Positions 18,947 through 29,566 of a stretch of DNA of 64,000 bases are shown in pieces. Every line of letters begins with the position of its first letter. Within the stretch, counting starts at the first letter, position 1. The notes beneath the pieces are model-generated. The model made no database searches. It saw only the letters and a list, made by a program, of their open reading frames with translations, and had not been told where the DNA came from. The position numbers were made by a program, and so were the translations under genes. Source of the stretch: Prorocentrum cordatum (Eukaryota > Sar > Dinophyceae > Prorocentrales > Prorocentraceae); contig CAUYUJ010016689.1 in NCBI GenBank assembly GCA_963575745.1, forward strand, positions 199,001 through 263,000, written 5' to 3'.

Positions 18947-19306
18947 ATGCCTCCTGGTCAGCCACCCCGCCCCGTCCCCATCCGCCTGCCGCTCTCCTCC
19001 TCCCCGAGCCCGCGCGCCCTGCAGTCTATCCGAGCACACCCGGAGCTGAACAACCGCTTCGGGGTCCTCCTTACGCTGGCCACAGGCGTGCGGCCTTGCC
19101 CGGGGCACAAGAGGGGCTGGTGGGTACCCCGAGATCCGGACTTTGCATTTTTTCACACCGCTTGTGTTCGCCCAGTTCCTGGTCCCCTCAGATCGGCTGT
19201 CCACGAGAGAAGGGTCAAGTCCTTGCTGCTGGGCTGCTGGGCAAGCGCCAAACTCATTTGGGCCGGACGGTCGATGAGGGGCTCTAAAAGGGCGAGAACA
19301 AGATGA
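18947..19306 (+). CDS. Possible exon, unknown product
   Basis: The frame is open for 119 codons. Its middle (SIRAHPELNNRFGVLLTLATG, then RPCPGHKRGWW) has coding-like composition, unlike the repeats around it. It could be continued from 18553 after an intron, because the two lie in different frames. The Ser/Pro-rich start and Arg-rich end look non-coding. No domain is recognised. Confidence 0.25.
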   Translation: MPPGQPPRPVPIRLPLSSSPSPRALQSIRAHPELNNRFGVLLTLATGVRPCPGHKRGWWVPRDPDFAFFHTACVRPVPGPLRSAVHERRVKSLLLGCWASAKLIWAGRSMRGSKRARTR

Positions 19307-19596
19307 GTGATCCAAACCCCGACAATTTGCTCAGGGCATAGTCAAACTAAAGCATGTATACAAAGGGGAAGAAGGACCGGGAGGAGGTGGAACAGTAGGA
19401 CGGGAGTGGATCCATGATGATCGCTTTTCATGCTGCTTTTTGGTATCTTCTGGGACCTCCATCGTCGCCGGGGCTGGACTCGCCTCGGAAGTCTGGTGGG
19501 AGCGCGTTCCAGAAGAGGTCCAGTTGGTCTACCTCGGGGGGGAGGGGGGAGGAGTGGGAGGCAGGAGAGGATAATGATGAGGATGAGGTAGGAGGA
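19307..19596. other. No gene seen
   Basis: Ordinary composition with no recognisable motif, bounded by the possible exon and a GGA tract. Confidence 0.4.
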
Positions 19597-19800
19597 GGTA
19601 GGAGAGGAGGAGGAGTAGGCGGAGGAGGAGGAGGAGGAGGAGGAGGAGGAGGAGGGGGAGGAGGATTAGCAGAAGCATAAGGAAGGAATTCATGAGGAGA
19701 AGCAGGAAACAGGATAATCAAATGGGCGAGGAGGCGGATGACAAGGAGGAGAAAGAGGAGGAAGAGGCGGAGGAGGAGGAGGAGGAGGAGAGGCCAGGGA
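19597..19800. repeat. (GGA)n microsatellite, two blocks
   Basis: Runs at about 19605-19665 and 19735-19795 are separated by unique sequence. Confidence 0.9.
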
Positions 19801-19945
19801 ATTGTGGAGTCGCACGTCGTTTTGAAGGTGCTTTCATCTAGTTGAACGCTCATTTACTTTTAAACTGTGATGTTTTTTATGTCATTTGTCTGTTCGTCGT
19901 GCTCCCCTCATAATATGCTTCTCTCGTTATATCGCTATCTCGTGC

Positions 19946-19985
19946 TCTCTCTCTCTCTCTCTCTCTGTTTGTCTTTCTCTATCTC
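19946..19985. repeat. (CT)n microsatellite
   Basis: A CTCTCT run of about 20 bp with imperfect extensions. Confidence 0.9.
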
Positions 19986-19994
19986 CAGCACCAG

Positions 19995-22140
19995 GCCAAT
20001 GCATGTCGATGCGATACCAATCCCGTTGCCAACCAATACCAATGCCAATGCCGATGCCAATGCCATGTGACTGGGGGAATCCTCTCGCTCGGTGGATTTC
20101 ATCAAGAATTGTTTGTGGGCGGTGTCATTGCGAATCCTTCTTCGGAGGATTTTGTATAGAAAAGCTTCTGTGAAGGGTTACAATGCAGATCCTCCTAAGG
20201 AGGGTTTCACTAGGAATCCTTCTTGTGGGGGGTTCAGTAGGAGTCCTTCTGCGGAGGGAACCATAGGATTCGCCAGCGCAATGCCAACGCAATGCCGAAG
20301 CAGTGCCATCGCAATGCCAAGTGAATGCCAAGGCGATCCCAACCCAATGCAAATGCAAAGCCACTGGGGAGGAGCCTTTGTGGTAGATGTATAGATCGAA
20401 TCCTATGTCTGGATGGTTTCAATGGGAATCGTTGTGCGAAGGGAGGCACAAGGAATCGCTAGCGCAATGCCAAGGCAGTGTCCAATCCAATGCCAATGGT
20501 GGGACCCTTTCGCTCGCAGAAACCTTTTTGGAAGGTGTCATTACGAATCCTTCGGAGGATCCCAATAGGGGTGCCTGTGTGGATGGTTTCGATACGGACC
20601 CTCCTTTGGAGGGTTTCACTAGGAATCCTTCTTGTGGGGTTTCAGCAGGAATTCTTCTGCGGAGGGAGCCAATAGGAATCGCCAGCGCAATGCCAACGCA
20701 ATGCCGAAGCAGTGCCATCGTAATGCCGAACCAATGCCAAAGCGATCCCAATACAATGCCAATGCAATGCCAATGGGGGGGGATCCCTTGTTATAGATTC
20801 CAAAGGGAGTCGTGCTTGTGGAGGGTTTCATTAGGAATCGTTCTGCGAAGGGAGGCACTAGGACTCACCAAGCCAACGCCGGCGGCCAGGCTCCCAGAAC
20901 CAACGCCAAGGCGATCCAAACTTAATGCCAATGCAACGCCAATGGGGCGGATTGCTTGTGGTAGCGCTCAATAGCAATCCTTCTGAGCACCCTTCGATTG
21001 ATGATGTCATCCACAAAGGAATCCTTCTAAGGACCTCCCTTCGGAGGATTTCACTGGGAATCCTTCTATGAAGGATTTCGCATGGAACCCTTTCTGCGGA
21101 GGAGTGCAATGTGAACCCTTATTGTGGGGAGGTCCGTAGGCATCATTCTTGTAGACGCGGGTCAATCGGGATCCTTATGTGGAGCGTTTGGTTGAGACTC
21201 GCCAGCGCAATGCAAACGCACTGCTAACGCACTGGCATCACAATGCCAGCGCAATGCCAATGTGATGCCACACCGTTGCCAATGCCAACCCAATGCCGAT
21301 GGCATGATTCCAGTCGTTCAACAGATTCCAACAGACATCCTTTTGTGGATATGCTTGCGGAGGGTTCACACAGGAATCATTTTTTGGAGAGTTTCGCCAT
21401 GAACCCTTCTTGTGGGGGACCCTTCTTGTGGAAGCTTTCACTAGGAATCCGTCTGTGGTGTGAGGCATTGGAAGTCGCCGGCGCAATGCCAAAGCAGTGC
21501 CACCGCAATGCCAAACCAATGCCATGGCAATCCCAATCCACTGCCAATGAAATGCCTGGGGGGGAAATCGCTTGCGGTCGGTTTCAATAGGATTCATTCG
21601 ATGGGGGGTTTCGACATGAATCCTTCTTTGAAGGGGTTCAAGATGAACCCTTCTTGTGGAATGTTTCAGTCGGAATCCTTCTTGCGTGGAGTTCAATAGC
21701 AATCGTCCTGCGAAGGGAGGCGTTGGAACTCGCCAGCACAATACCAGCGCAATGCCAAAGCAGTGCCAACGCAATGCTCAGTGAATGCCAAGGCGATCCC
21801 AGCCCAATGCAAATGCAATGCCAATTGGAAAAAAACATGTGCGATAGAGTTCAGTAGGAATCCTTATGTGGAATTGCTTCGTGTATAATCCTTCTGTGTA
21901 GGGTTTTAGAGGGACCCTTGTTGTGGAGGGTTCCAATCGAAGTCCTTCTGGTAGAGGGTTTCACTCTGAGTCCTTGTGTGTGTGTTTTTTTATTATTAGG
22001 ACCCGGCAACGTAATGCTTGAGACATGCAAGCGCGGTGCCAACGCACTGCCAAGCGCTATGCCAACGCAATGCCAATCGGATACCAAAACCATGGCCAAA
22101 CCTATGCCACTGCAGTGCCAACTGGAGTATTTTTTCGACG
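19995..22140. repeat. Two-part tandem family: AATGCCAA units alternating with GAATCCTTCT units
   Basis: Blocks of CGCAATGCCAA-type ~10-12 bp units (about 20273-20365, 20462-20500, 20682-20780, 21200-21300, 21478-21555, 21735-21825, 22025-22125) alternate with blocks of GAATCCTTCTGCGGAGGG/TTTCACTAGGAATCC units. The pair around 20273 and the pair around 20682 are 409 bp apart and nearly superimposable, so a composite unit was duplicated. Open frames encode Met/Pro/Gln/Cys repeats on + and His/Trp/Ala repeats on -, which are repeat translations. No gene is supported. Confidence 0.85.
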
Positions 22141-22164
22141 CATCTCCATGGCAAAAAGCTTGAT

Positions 22165-22180
22165 TCTGGAGGAAGGAGGA

Positions 22181-22211
<31 letters not shown>

Positions 22212-22825
22212 GAGGAGGAGGAGGACGGGGGAGAGAGGAAGGACGGAGTGGAGCAGCGCGGAGGAGGAGGAGGAGACCCCCCCGAAGTAAAAAAAGAAAC
22301 ACACACACAGAGCAACACAAACGGAAGGCCGCGCCACATTTGTTTTGGGGGAGAGGGGGCAGGAGAAGCAAACAACTAGATTCTGTTGGGGGGGAGGAGG
22401 AGGAGGAGGACGAGGAAGGAGCGGAGCAGCGCGGAGGAGGAGGGGGAGGAACGCCCCCTGCCCCCCCCCCCCTCCCCAAACAAAAATACTTGACACCGCG
22501 CCGCGTTTTCTTGTTTTTTGGGGGGCAAGATAATCAACGAGCTATGCTCTGGGGGGGGGGGAGGAGGAGGAAGAGGAGAGAGAAGGAGGACGAGGAGGAG
22601 GAGGAGGAGGTGGGGAGGAGGACGGGGAGGGGGGAGGATGAAGAGGAGGAGGAGGAGGAGGCGCTTCCTTCTTTTTTGTTTCTCCCCCCCCCCCACAAAA
22701 AATGGAAGAGCGCCCCGTTTTTTGGTTGGGGTGGGGGGCAAAACAACAACAAAAACACGCTTGGAGAAGCGGGGGGGGGGGGGGGAATGAGGAGGAGGGG
22801 GAAGAGGAGGAGGAAAAGCGGCCAA
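22165..22825. repeat. (GGA)n tracts with poly-G/C runs
   Basis: GGA/GAG blocks at about 22173-22270, 22393-22445, 22550-22670 and 22775-22820 are separated by segments with A-rich ACAAAAAAT-like and poly-C pieces. Some segments repeat: a GAGCAGCGCGGAGGAGG piece at about 22250 and 22423. Confidence 0.85.
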
Positions 22826-23010
22826 TGGGGCCGTGACGTCCCTGGACCCAACAGCGGGTGGGGGGCATCAATGCGGTCGCCCCTATGGTCGCCCAAATGG
22901 CAGCCACAAAAAATATGGCAACCCATATGGTCGCCCAAATGGTCGCCAACAATAGTGTTTTAAACATATGGTAACCCCAATGGTCGCCCAAAAGGTCGCC
23001 GCGAAGCCGG
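22826..23010 (-). repeat. GGTCGCC/ATGGTCGCCCAAA array, inverted partner of 47443-47640
   Basis: Repeated ATGGTCGCCCAAA and CATATGGTAACCC units follow a CCGTGACGTCCCTGG...CCCAACAGCGGG head. The reverse complement of this whole arrangement is present at 47443-47640. Both copies are next to GGA tracts on the side of the GTGACGTCCCTGG head. Confidence 0.8.
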
Positions 23011-23155
23011 TGACCATTCCACGTGGTCGACCACGTGGCAAATCAAAATCGCTCGGGAAACGCGCGGCGGTCTCTCCGGGCACGGGCGCATTGTATAGCA
23101 TTGCGTAGCATTACTACTGTTCGTGTGTGGGGATATGGGGTTTAAGTATTTGGCA

Positions 23156-23497
23156 ATCCTCAGACGAGTTCCAAGCAAGCTCAAACGTGCTTCACACAAG
23201 CCTCGAACAAGCCCCAAACAGGTCTCGCACAAGCCCCAAACAAGTTGCAAACAAGTCTCAAACAGGTTTCAAAGAGGTCCCATACAAGTCTCAAACAAGT
23301 CTCGCACACGGCTCACACAAGCCCCAACCAAGTCTCAAACAGGTCTCTCACAGGTCTCCAACAACGCGCAATCAAGTTCCAAATGCGTCCAAAACAAGTA
23401 TCAAGCAAGTCCCGAACATGTTTCGAAGAAGCTTGGGCCCAGCTCCAAACAAGCCTCGTACACACCCCAAACAAGTCTCACATGCGTTGGGCATTCC
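23156..23497. repeat. Upstream module 1, part A: ACAAGTCTCAA array
   Basis: About 30 diverged units of 10-11 bp (ACAAGTCTCAA, ACAGGTCTCGC, ACAAGCCCCAA). The same array type is at 24822-25012 and 41766-41980, always directly before the part B block. Confidence 0.85.
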
Positions 23498-23600
23498 TTG
23501 AAATTGTATATTATTGGCGCTTCGCGCCCTCCCGCCACCACCAGCCCCTCCGAACGCGACCGCCAGACGAGACGCCCAGAGAGGGCGGGAAGAGAAACCA
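23497..23600 (+). repeat. Upstream module 1, part B: GCGTTGGGC...CTTCGCG block
   Basis: GCGTTGGGCATTCC is followed by TATTATTGGCGCTTCGCGC, CCGCCACCACCAGCCCC and GAGACGCCC. It aligns over ~90 bp with 25012-25100 and 41980-42060. The core CTTCGCG box also occurs alone at 3160, 4190 and 59360. Confidence 0.8.
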
Positions 23601-23639
23601 TAAGGCAACACAATGTCTGTTGTATCAAGTACAAACAGG

Positions 23640-23900
23640 TCTATTGCACAAGTGGTGCTGTGCCGTGTCGTGCCCATGTCGTAGCATAGCACATAGCATA
23701 GCATTGCCTACATTGCGCTGCGTAGCATAATCGTGCGAACCACGATAGACATTACATTATGTATCACTGAATTGCAGAGCAGTGTGCCCCACTGCCTAAC
23801 ACAGCACGCGTTGCGCATCCTGCATGTTAGCAGCGCGCATTGCATTGCACTCTACTTCCAACGCTTACCACTCACCTTCGCATTTATTTTTTGTTCACGC
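23640..23900 (+). repeat. Upstream module 1, part C: GCATAGCATTGC-rich stretch
   Basis: GCATAGCAT/GCATTGCAT words (about 23670-23730) are followed by a block with AGCGCGCATTGCATTGCACT, CTTCCAACGCTTACCA and CATTTAT. That last block is clearly paralogous to 25360-25440. In both places a reading frame begins 50-100 bp downstream. Confidence 0.75.
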
Positions 23901-23942
23901 ATGCTTCGTCTCATATTGATACCGAAAGGTTGTGTCAGGTCA

Positions 23943-24689
23943 ATGGCTTCTTCAGATGGCAAATAATATGTTGAAGTTGATTTCGCTCAAGATCCAGTGC
24001 CCGTGCCCAACCTGAAGGAGCTTCCAATCGGGTACAGCAAGAATGTGGTTCTCGAAATCCTCATTGGGTTGCAGATTCGGGGCAGGGCACGCGACCCTAG
24101 CCAAGAAAGGCGTGAATTCCACAAACGGTTGCGTGACGAACCCGACCATGCTGAAGCACAAGATGGAGTCAGCGCCGCGAAAGAGGCACGCATCCAGGGC
24201 AATGCAGTTGACAAGTCGCGTGCTGAGGAGGCGCTCTCGTCACAGTAGCGTGAGTCCCAGGCAGCTGTTCATGATGATGGTGCGTCGGCTTCCTCTTCCA
24301 AACAGCCGCCCGCTCCACGCGCGGCGCAGGCGGCGACAGGGCACGTGGCGATCGGTTACATTCCTACGGTGGCACAGGCCTCGGGTACACAAGACGCGAT
24401 TGCTACGCAGACCCGAGATGACACCCTCAGTCGCGCACTTCATGTTGGCGTGCAGGGTCAGCCTGCTGTGAGCGAGCATTTTCAGAGTCTTCCTCATGAG
24501 TGCGAGCCTGATGGCACTCAGCCTCCATGGGGCGGTGATGACCACGCGTCCCAGCCTCTCTTCGGCGATTTTTTTCAGGAGTTCGGTGCGCCCTTGGATT
24601 TGTCTGGAGCGCTAGACGTTCCCGACTCGTTGCGCCCCTGGGCGCGCGCAAGTGCGAGACTCGATTTCCCGAGCCGTTCTTCTTTATAA
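23943..24689 (+). pseudogene. Decayed gene behind upstream module 1, unknown product
   Basis: A single frame reads from an ATG at 23943 to TAA at 24687, with two in-frame stops: TAA (23964) after MASSDGK, and TAG (24246). The translation on both sides of each stop looks like ordinary protein: YVEVDFAQDPVPVPNLKELP, then RDPSQERREFHKRLRDEPDH, then RESQAAVHDDGASASSSKQ and SQPLFGDFFQEFGAPLDLSG. The middle is acidic and helical, the C-terminal half polar and probably disordered. No domain is recognised. About 50 bases after the stop lies a 68-base poly(A) tract, which suggests a retroposed mRNA copy, although its upstream sequence is shared with the next gene. Confidence 0.55.
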
Positions 24690-24738
24690 TGTTGAAAAAT
24701 TATGCGGGGGGGATGCTGGCACTGCGCGGCAGACGTTT

Positions 24739-24739
<1 letters not shown>

Positions 24740-24807
<68 letters not shown>
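24740..24807 (+). repeat. Poly(A) tract of 68 bases
   Basis: An uninterrupted run of A, the longest homopolymer in the window, 51 bases after the stop of the preceding pseudogene and 15 bases before the next ACAAGTCTCAA array. A poly(A) tail of a retrocopy is the simplest reading. I could not find a matching target-site duplication. Confidence 0.9.
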
Positions 24808-24809
<2 letters not shown>

Positions 24810-24821
24810 AAACAGGATTTT

Positions 24822-25012
24822 TACAGGTTTGAAGCAAGGCTCAAACACGTTTCAATCACGCCCCAAGCACGCGTCAACCAGGCCCCAAACAAGTCTCAAA
24901 CAAGTCCCAGACAGGCCGCAAACAAGTCTCAAACAAGTCTCAAGTATATCTAAACATGCCTCAAGTAAGTCTCGGAGCAGCGTCCGACACTTCTCGAACA
25001 TATCTCAACTGC
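24822..25012. repeat. Upstream module 2, part A: ACAAGTCTCAA array
   Basis: About 17 units such as ACAAGTCTCAA, ACAAGTCCCAG and ACAGGCCGCAA, of the same kind as 23156-23497. Confidence 0.85.
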
Positions 25013-25100
25013 GTTGGGCACTCCTTCTGATTATTCCTGGCGCTTCGCGCGTCTCCGCCAGCGCCAGCCCACCCAGAGACGACGCCCGCGCGAGGTGTTC
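25012..25100 (+). repeat. Upstream module 2, part B: GCGTTGGGC...CTTCGCG block
   Basis: GCGTTGGGCACTCC, ATTATTCCTGGCGCTTCGCG, CCGCCAGCGCCAGCCC and GAGACGACGCCC align with modules 1 and 3. Confidence 0.8.
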
Positions 25101-25195
25101 AGGGATCGAGGGGGAGAACGCACAGGGCTCCATGGTGTTTGGCGCAACCACTGGCGCAACCTATGGCGCGCCATGCGCCGCGCCGCGCCGCGTCC

Positions 25196-25440
25196 GCAGC
25201 AAAGCATAACATAACGCAACGCAGCGCGGCATTGCATTGCATTGAGTTGCGCGTCGTTGCATAGCACAGCAGCGCAACCCACAGCACGCAGTGCATCGCA
25301 TAACGTAAGATTCCACAACATTGCGTTGCATTGCATGACATCGCTTGCGTTCTAAGCATCCTGCTGGCAAGCAGCACCCATTGCATTGCATTGTACTTTC
25401 AACGCTTATCAATCGCGCCGGTATCCATTTACGTTCAAGC
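25196..25440 (+). repeat. Upstream module 2, part C: GCATTGCATAGC-rich stretch
   Basis: GCAGCGCGGCATTGCATTGC and GCATAGCACAGC words fill 25200-25345. The block at 25355-25440 (GCAGCACCCATTGCATTGC, CTTTCAACGCTTATCA, CATTTACGTTCA) is paralogous to 23800-23890. Confidence 0.75.
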
Positions 25441-25499
25441 GAATTCAGGGCATTTTGTTTGCATGCTCGATGAGCACGGCATGTTGGCGTCTTTCATGC

Positions 25500-26393
25500 A
25501 TGGACGAGTGGGGGAACGCAGCGCTGGAGGCAGAATCAGCAGCAACCGCTGCCGACCTCGATTTGGTGCTTCGCGAGTGGGCCGAGGCTGCAGATGTAGC
25601 GGCAAATGACGCCATCATGGACGAATGGAGCCTGGCCGCTTCTGCCGCGAGTGGCGACTGCCCCAATGAACCCTCTGCTTCAGGCGCCGGCAATTCAGAG
25701 CTGCCAGGGCCATGCGACTTGCTGCAGTGTGCTTCTGGGACGGCTTTTCGGGCGTTTGTCCAAAGCGCCAAGATCATCGACGATGCCGTTGACTACGCTG
25801 GAATGGCTTGCCACTTCTTGCATGATGAGGACGCTTATAGAGCGCGCGTGAACTGCCCCGACGACGTAGAGGAGATTCTCGCCCGCATCATGGACCCACG
25901 CGGGTTCATGAGGTTGTCGTCTCAAAGCGTTGATGCACATTCATCGGGAAAAACTAGGCATTGCATGGGGGCGGCGAAGTTGGCCTTATCCTGCGGTGTG
26001 TTCCTTGTCCAGAGGGGCCAGGCCAACGCGTTGGTCGAGAGGCTGGTCGCCTCGGCTCGCGGCAACGGCTTTGGGCCCGCTGCATTCCTAGAGAGACATC
26101 GCGGCGACGAAACCCCGTTCGCCAAGGTGAGAGTTCAGACGCGCATTGGGGGCACATCCATGGCCAGTGCAGCACCGCCAGAGCAATTGGCAGACCAGGG
26201 CGCGGATGCCGAAGTGTCTGTGCGTCAGAAGGCTGAGGGGGCGATAGTGGCGTGCGCCGTGAACGCCCAAGCCTACCAGAACGAATAGATATGCGGTGCC
26301 ATCTTCACGTCGACATCTGGCTGCAAGGCATTGTCGGCATCGTTCGAGTTGCTGCAACCGTTGTCCTCTTTCGACAGGTGCAGAGCTGAGTGA
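25500..26393 (+). pseudogene. Large dinoflagellate-type gene, N-terminal part
   Basis: Chosen start: ATG at 25500 (MDEWGNAALEAESAATAADL). An alternative in-frame ATG is at 25470. The frame is open to TAG at 26286. Coding-like sequence then continues in the same frame (ICGAIFTSTSGCKALSASFE) to a TGA at 26391 and on into the next entry. A second DEW motif (MDEWSLAASAASGDC) repeats the N-terminal one. The rest is a mixed alpha/beta sequence with no domain I can name. The gene follows upstream module 2 at ~60 bp. The whole region to ~30296 resembles a large protein family that I recall as greatly expanded in dinoflagellates and of unknown function. Confidence 0.65.
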
Positions 26394-27270
26394 TACGTTG
26401 AGATGTTTCGTTGCCTCTCCAACGTGCTGCCATCTAGATCGCAGTCCAGGCGAGTGCAGAGGTTGGCAATTACCGACGGCGATGGCGCGCTCGATCTGGC
26501 AGAGCGGGTGTATAGATTTAGCAATCGTGACGATTTCGCCGGTACACTCCATTTGAAGTGCCTTGTTCATCGTGTTTACCACGGCATCAAGAAGCCGCTT
26601 ACGATGGTGAAGCCTTGCGTCACAGGTATTATCAGATGGTCTTTGAGCTTGCGAGGTCCAAACTACTTCGTCGACTTCGTCGCCATCTTGTCCAATTGGC
26701 TGCAGAATAAGTTAGATTACCGATGGGGTCCAGGCAGCCTTGGGGCAGGGCTCGGAGCAGATCGTTATCGCGGTCGCTGGTATGACTTGTTTCTGGCTAC
26801 ATCAGACCACTCGACGAGATTTCACCGAGTGAGGCGGCACGTCGTCATGAGCATGGCGAATGGCGACATCAGGGAGAGAAACACTTTCCAGCACTATTGC
26901 CGCCCAGGGTGCTGCAGGGACCGAGCCCACTGTGTAGAAAAATTGACGGGGCGCTTTGTTCGCGCTCTGCGTGACAAGATGCCTCTTTTTTTTCCTCGGA
27001 GTCGCTGGGCTCGGGTTCTGGTTTCCTTGGATTACTTTGGCCTGCTGGAGTGCATACATGGGATGCGTTCTTCAGTGTACACCCTCTGGTACGAGATGAC
27101 AACTGGGCAAAAATGTTTCTTGTGTGCGAGTGTTCTTCCAACCCCTAGGACAGATGATCGGGCGGCGAAGACAATATTTACCGGCCCTGGTTGGCCTCTT
27201 CCCATGAGCCTTGGGCCCGATCATCTCCCCGACAGGCTGGAGGAGGACATCGCCGACCAAAGGTTGATCC
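26394..27270 (+). pseudogene. Same gene, middle part with RNase-H/transposase-like signature
   Basis: It continues in the same frame after the TGA at 26391 and is open to 27477. The segment ITDGDGALDLAERVYRFSN, then about 15 residues later LHLKCLVHRVYHGIKKPLT, resembles the Asp-containing strand followed by the C-x2-H block of hAT-like or other RNase-H-fold transposases (T/SDxA...CxxH). This is a visual resemblance only. Further on is RNTFQHYCRPGCCRDRAHCVEK, a Cys/His-rich stretch. Coding sense shifts to the next frame between about 27080 and 27280. Confidence 0.6.
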
Positions 27271-28111
27271 TGCAGTGGATCTGGACTTCGCCAACGTCAT
27301 GGCCGATCTCCCAGCAGGTGACGGTCAGCCTGGTGACGATGATCGGGAGCGCGGCGCTGGCAGTGCAGCTGGCGAAGCAGGCGCGGCTCAAGCGCTCTCT
27401 GGGGACGTCGAGAACACTCGCGACATCTTGGGACTTGCATCGAAGCTGCGCCAGCGGATTTTTCGCCGGAGTGGTCTAGCTTACGTCAGGTTCGACGGCT
27501 CTCTGATCATGGCTTTAGTGGTTCGGGAGTGTTTCGGCCCGATCTTCGAGTTGATCCAGTTGGCGTTGAAGATTTCCACCGCGCGCTGGGGGAAGGGGCA
27601 ACAAGCGAGGGCCACCCGCAACGCTCGTCGCCATTACCGCGCGGGCATTGTATCTCGAGGACTGTTGGAAGATCATGCTCTGGACCGCTTGCTTGCGACA
27701 GCGGGCGACGTGGAGGGATGGGCGAGCATTGCCTTTGATGGGCGCACGCTTGCGAAGAGGGCGATGGTTTTCAAGTTCATCAGTTGCCTCAGAGCTTCAT
27801 TGTTCTTGCACTTGAAGGAGGACTACAGCAATTGCCCCTGCAAAACATTGTTCATGCTTGATCATGCAGGTGGCCTGCAAACTGCTTGCGATGAGGAGCC
27901 TTGTAAGAAACGTTTTGATTATTGGACGGCTGAGTTTTTCAAGTACTGGTCTACAGGATCTCGTTCCATCGCGTCCTCCGAGTGCAGAGCCGAGCTCATT
28001 GCGATCAAAGCACTCTTGGTTTCTGACGCGGCCATGATCGAATCCCAGCATGCGAGCATGCGTCGATTCGACGAGATTTGTTTCTATCTGCTACACAGAC
28101 ACACTCGATGA
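27270..28111 (+). pseudogene. Same gene, part 3
   Basis: The frame is open from about 27191. Convincing sequence starts near DLDFANVMADLPAGDGQPG (27278) and runs to TGA at 28109. It is rich in helices (SKLRQRIFRRSG, RALVVRECFGPIFELIQ-like). It contains a CPCKTLFMLDHAGGLQTACD segment and ends SDAAMIESQHASMRRFDEI. The latter agrees with a conserved IE-(A/S)QHAS-R block that I recall from homologous dinoflagellate proteins. Confidence 0.6.
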
Positions 28112-28555
28112 GCACCCTCGACCCGAGCAGGAAGCACATCCAACGTTCGTGGCGGAGAGTGCAGCGAGGTGGCGGATTGAAGCCTCGACGTTCGGACGAG
28201 CCAGCTCCTGCGGGCGATGGCGGCGAAGGGGGCGCCGACGACGAAGACGAAGGTGAAGGACAGCCGCCGAAGAAACGTCGTGGAGGAGGTGGCCGCTGGC
28301 GAGCATTCCGGAATGAGGAAGCTAATTCAGGCACCATTCGCACGCGCGAGGAGATGATGGCCGCGCACCGCGCCCCTGGACGGGACGGAACGACGACGGT
28401 TAGATGAGGTTGGGAAGGTAGCAACTCAGGCGCATCGGCTTGATGGCCTTAGTCTCTCAGTGGACAAGTACGCCAGGAAACGCTTGCGACGTCAACGTGG
28501 CGAGGTCGGGGCCGAGCTGCGCCAGCTTGATTTGGCACTGAAGCAAGACATCTGA
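28078..28555 (+). pseudogene. Same gene, part 4 (basic linker)
   Basis: Two successive frames carry the sense. The first gives STLDPSRKHIQRSWRRVQRG, an acidic tract and GQPPKKRRGGGGRWRAFRNE (to about 28395). After a frame change, 28397-28552 gives RLDEVGKVATQAHRLDGLSL and RRQRGEVGAELRQLDLALKQ, ending in TGA at 28553. The KKRRGGGGRWRAF block could be a nuclear localisation or nucleic-acid contact and is a recurrent feature of the family as I recall it. Confidence 0.55.
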
Positions 28556-29566
28556 GAAGGGCGCCGTGGACCTGAAACCGGCAACATAACATCTACGGCA
28601 TTGCCGCGTTCGGGGGTTTGGGGCTCCAGCTTGAAAGCTGCCATCGGCGTTCGGGAAGATAACGCGAGGGATCGGCAGTTTGAGGAGATCGTTGGCAACG
28701 AGTTGGCCACCTACTCAGCCAAGGAATCGTCTACCAGAGACGCTGCCGACAAGTTCGCGTACGACGATGTGGGGAAGGTTTCGGGTGAGTCCGCTTCACT
28801 GCCTGTGCCTGATCTTGGAGTTCAGGGCCAGTGCGTGTTTCGGCACATCGAGGGTAAGTTCGACTTGGTGTCCAAAGATGCTTTGGCGTTGGCCAAGGTC
28901 AACAGGGAGACGCACTTCGGTCAGGGTTTATATGCAGTGGCCCAGTCTACATGGGGCCAGCTCCACAAGCCGATCTTGTTCCAGAATGCACCAGCCTTCA
29001 GTCGAGAGGAGAAGAGAGCAGGCAGACACACATTGTGCCATAAGGCGAACATGTGCCTTTGTGGTTTCGCTGGGCGGGCGACCGAGGTCATGTTCAAACA
29101 GTTCAACGCTTGCATCAAGGCCCTCACCAGACACGACAAGCATCTCCGCCGATCACTTCATGAATGCAACTTCGTCTATTCAATTACTGGCGTCGAGGTG
29201 ACGTGCCCGCCAGAGCCAGAGGTGATTGATGCTTACGCTTTCGAACAATATTGGTTGCACGCTGCGTGGCAGAATGGCTCTCCAGATCACTGTACTTTCA
29301 CCTCTATGCGGCACCCTGCTCCAGAGCGAGTTTCGATATTCAATGCTCTTGGGCGCTTTGATGTCTTGACAGAGTGGCAGATCTTATCACAGCATACGTT
29401 CTTGCACAGACTGGATAAGGATTCGAAATGGTATGTTCGGCTTTTCTCTGTTGAGGAATCGGGCCGAATCATTGGTTCAGTTGACCCGAGTGTCGTCTCA
29501 GTGGACGGGGTTGCACTTCCTGATGGGATCAGTCGCAGCTGCATGCTTCTGGGGGGGGCCCTCTGA
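28556..29566 (+). pseudogene. Same gene, part 5
   Basis: The frame is the one used at 28397-28552 and simply continues past the TGA at 28553 (EGRRGPETGNITSTALPRSG), staying open to 29564. A Cys-containing stretch, HTLCHKANMCLCGFAGRATE, and two helical blocks (MFKQFNACIKALTRHDKHLR; WQILSQHTFLHRLDKDSKW) follow. Sense leaves this frame at the G8 run at 29551-29558. Confidence 0.6.
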
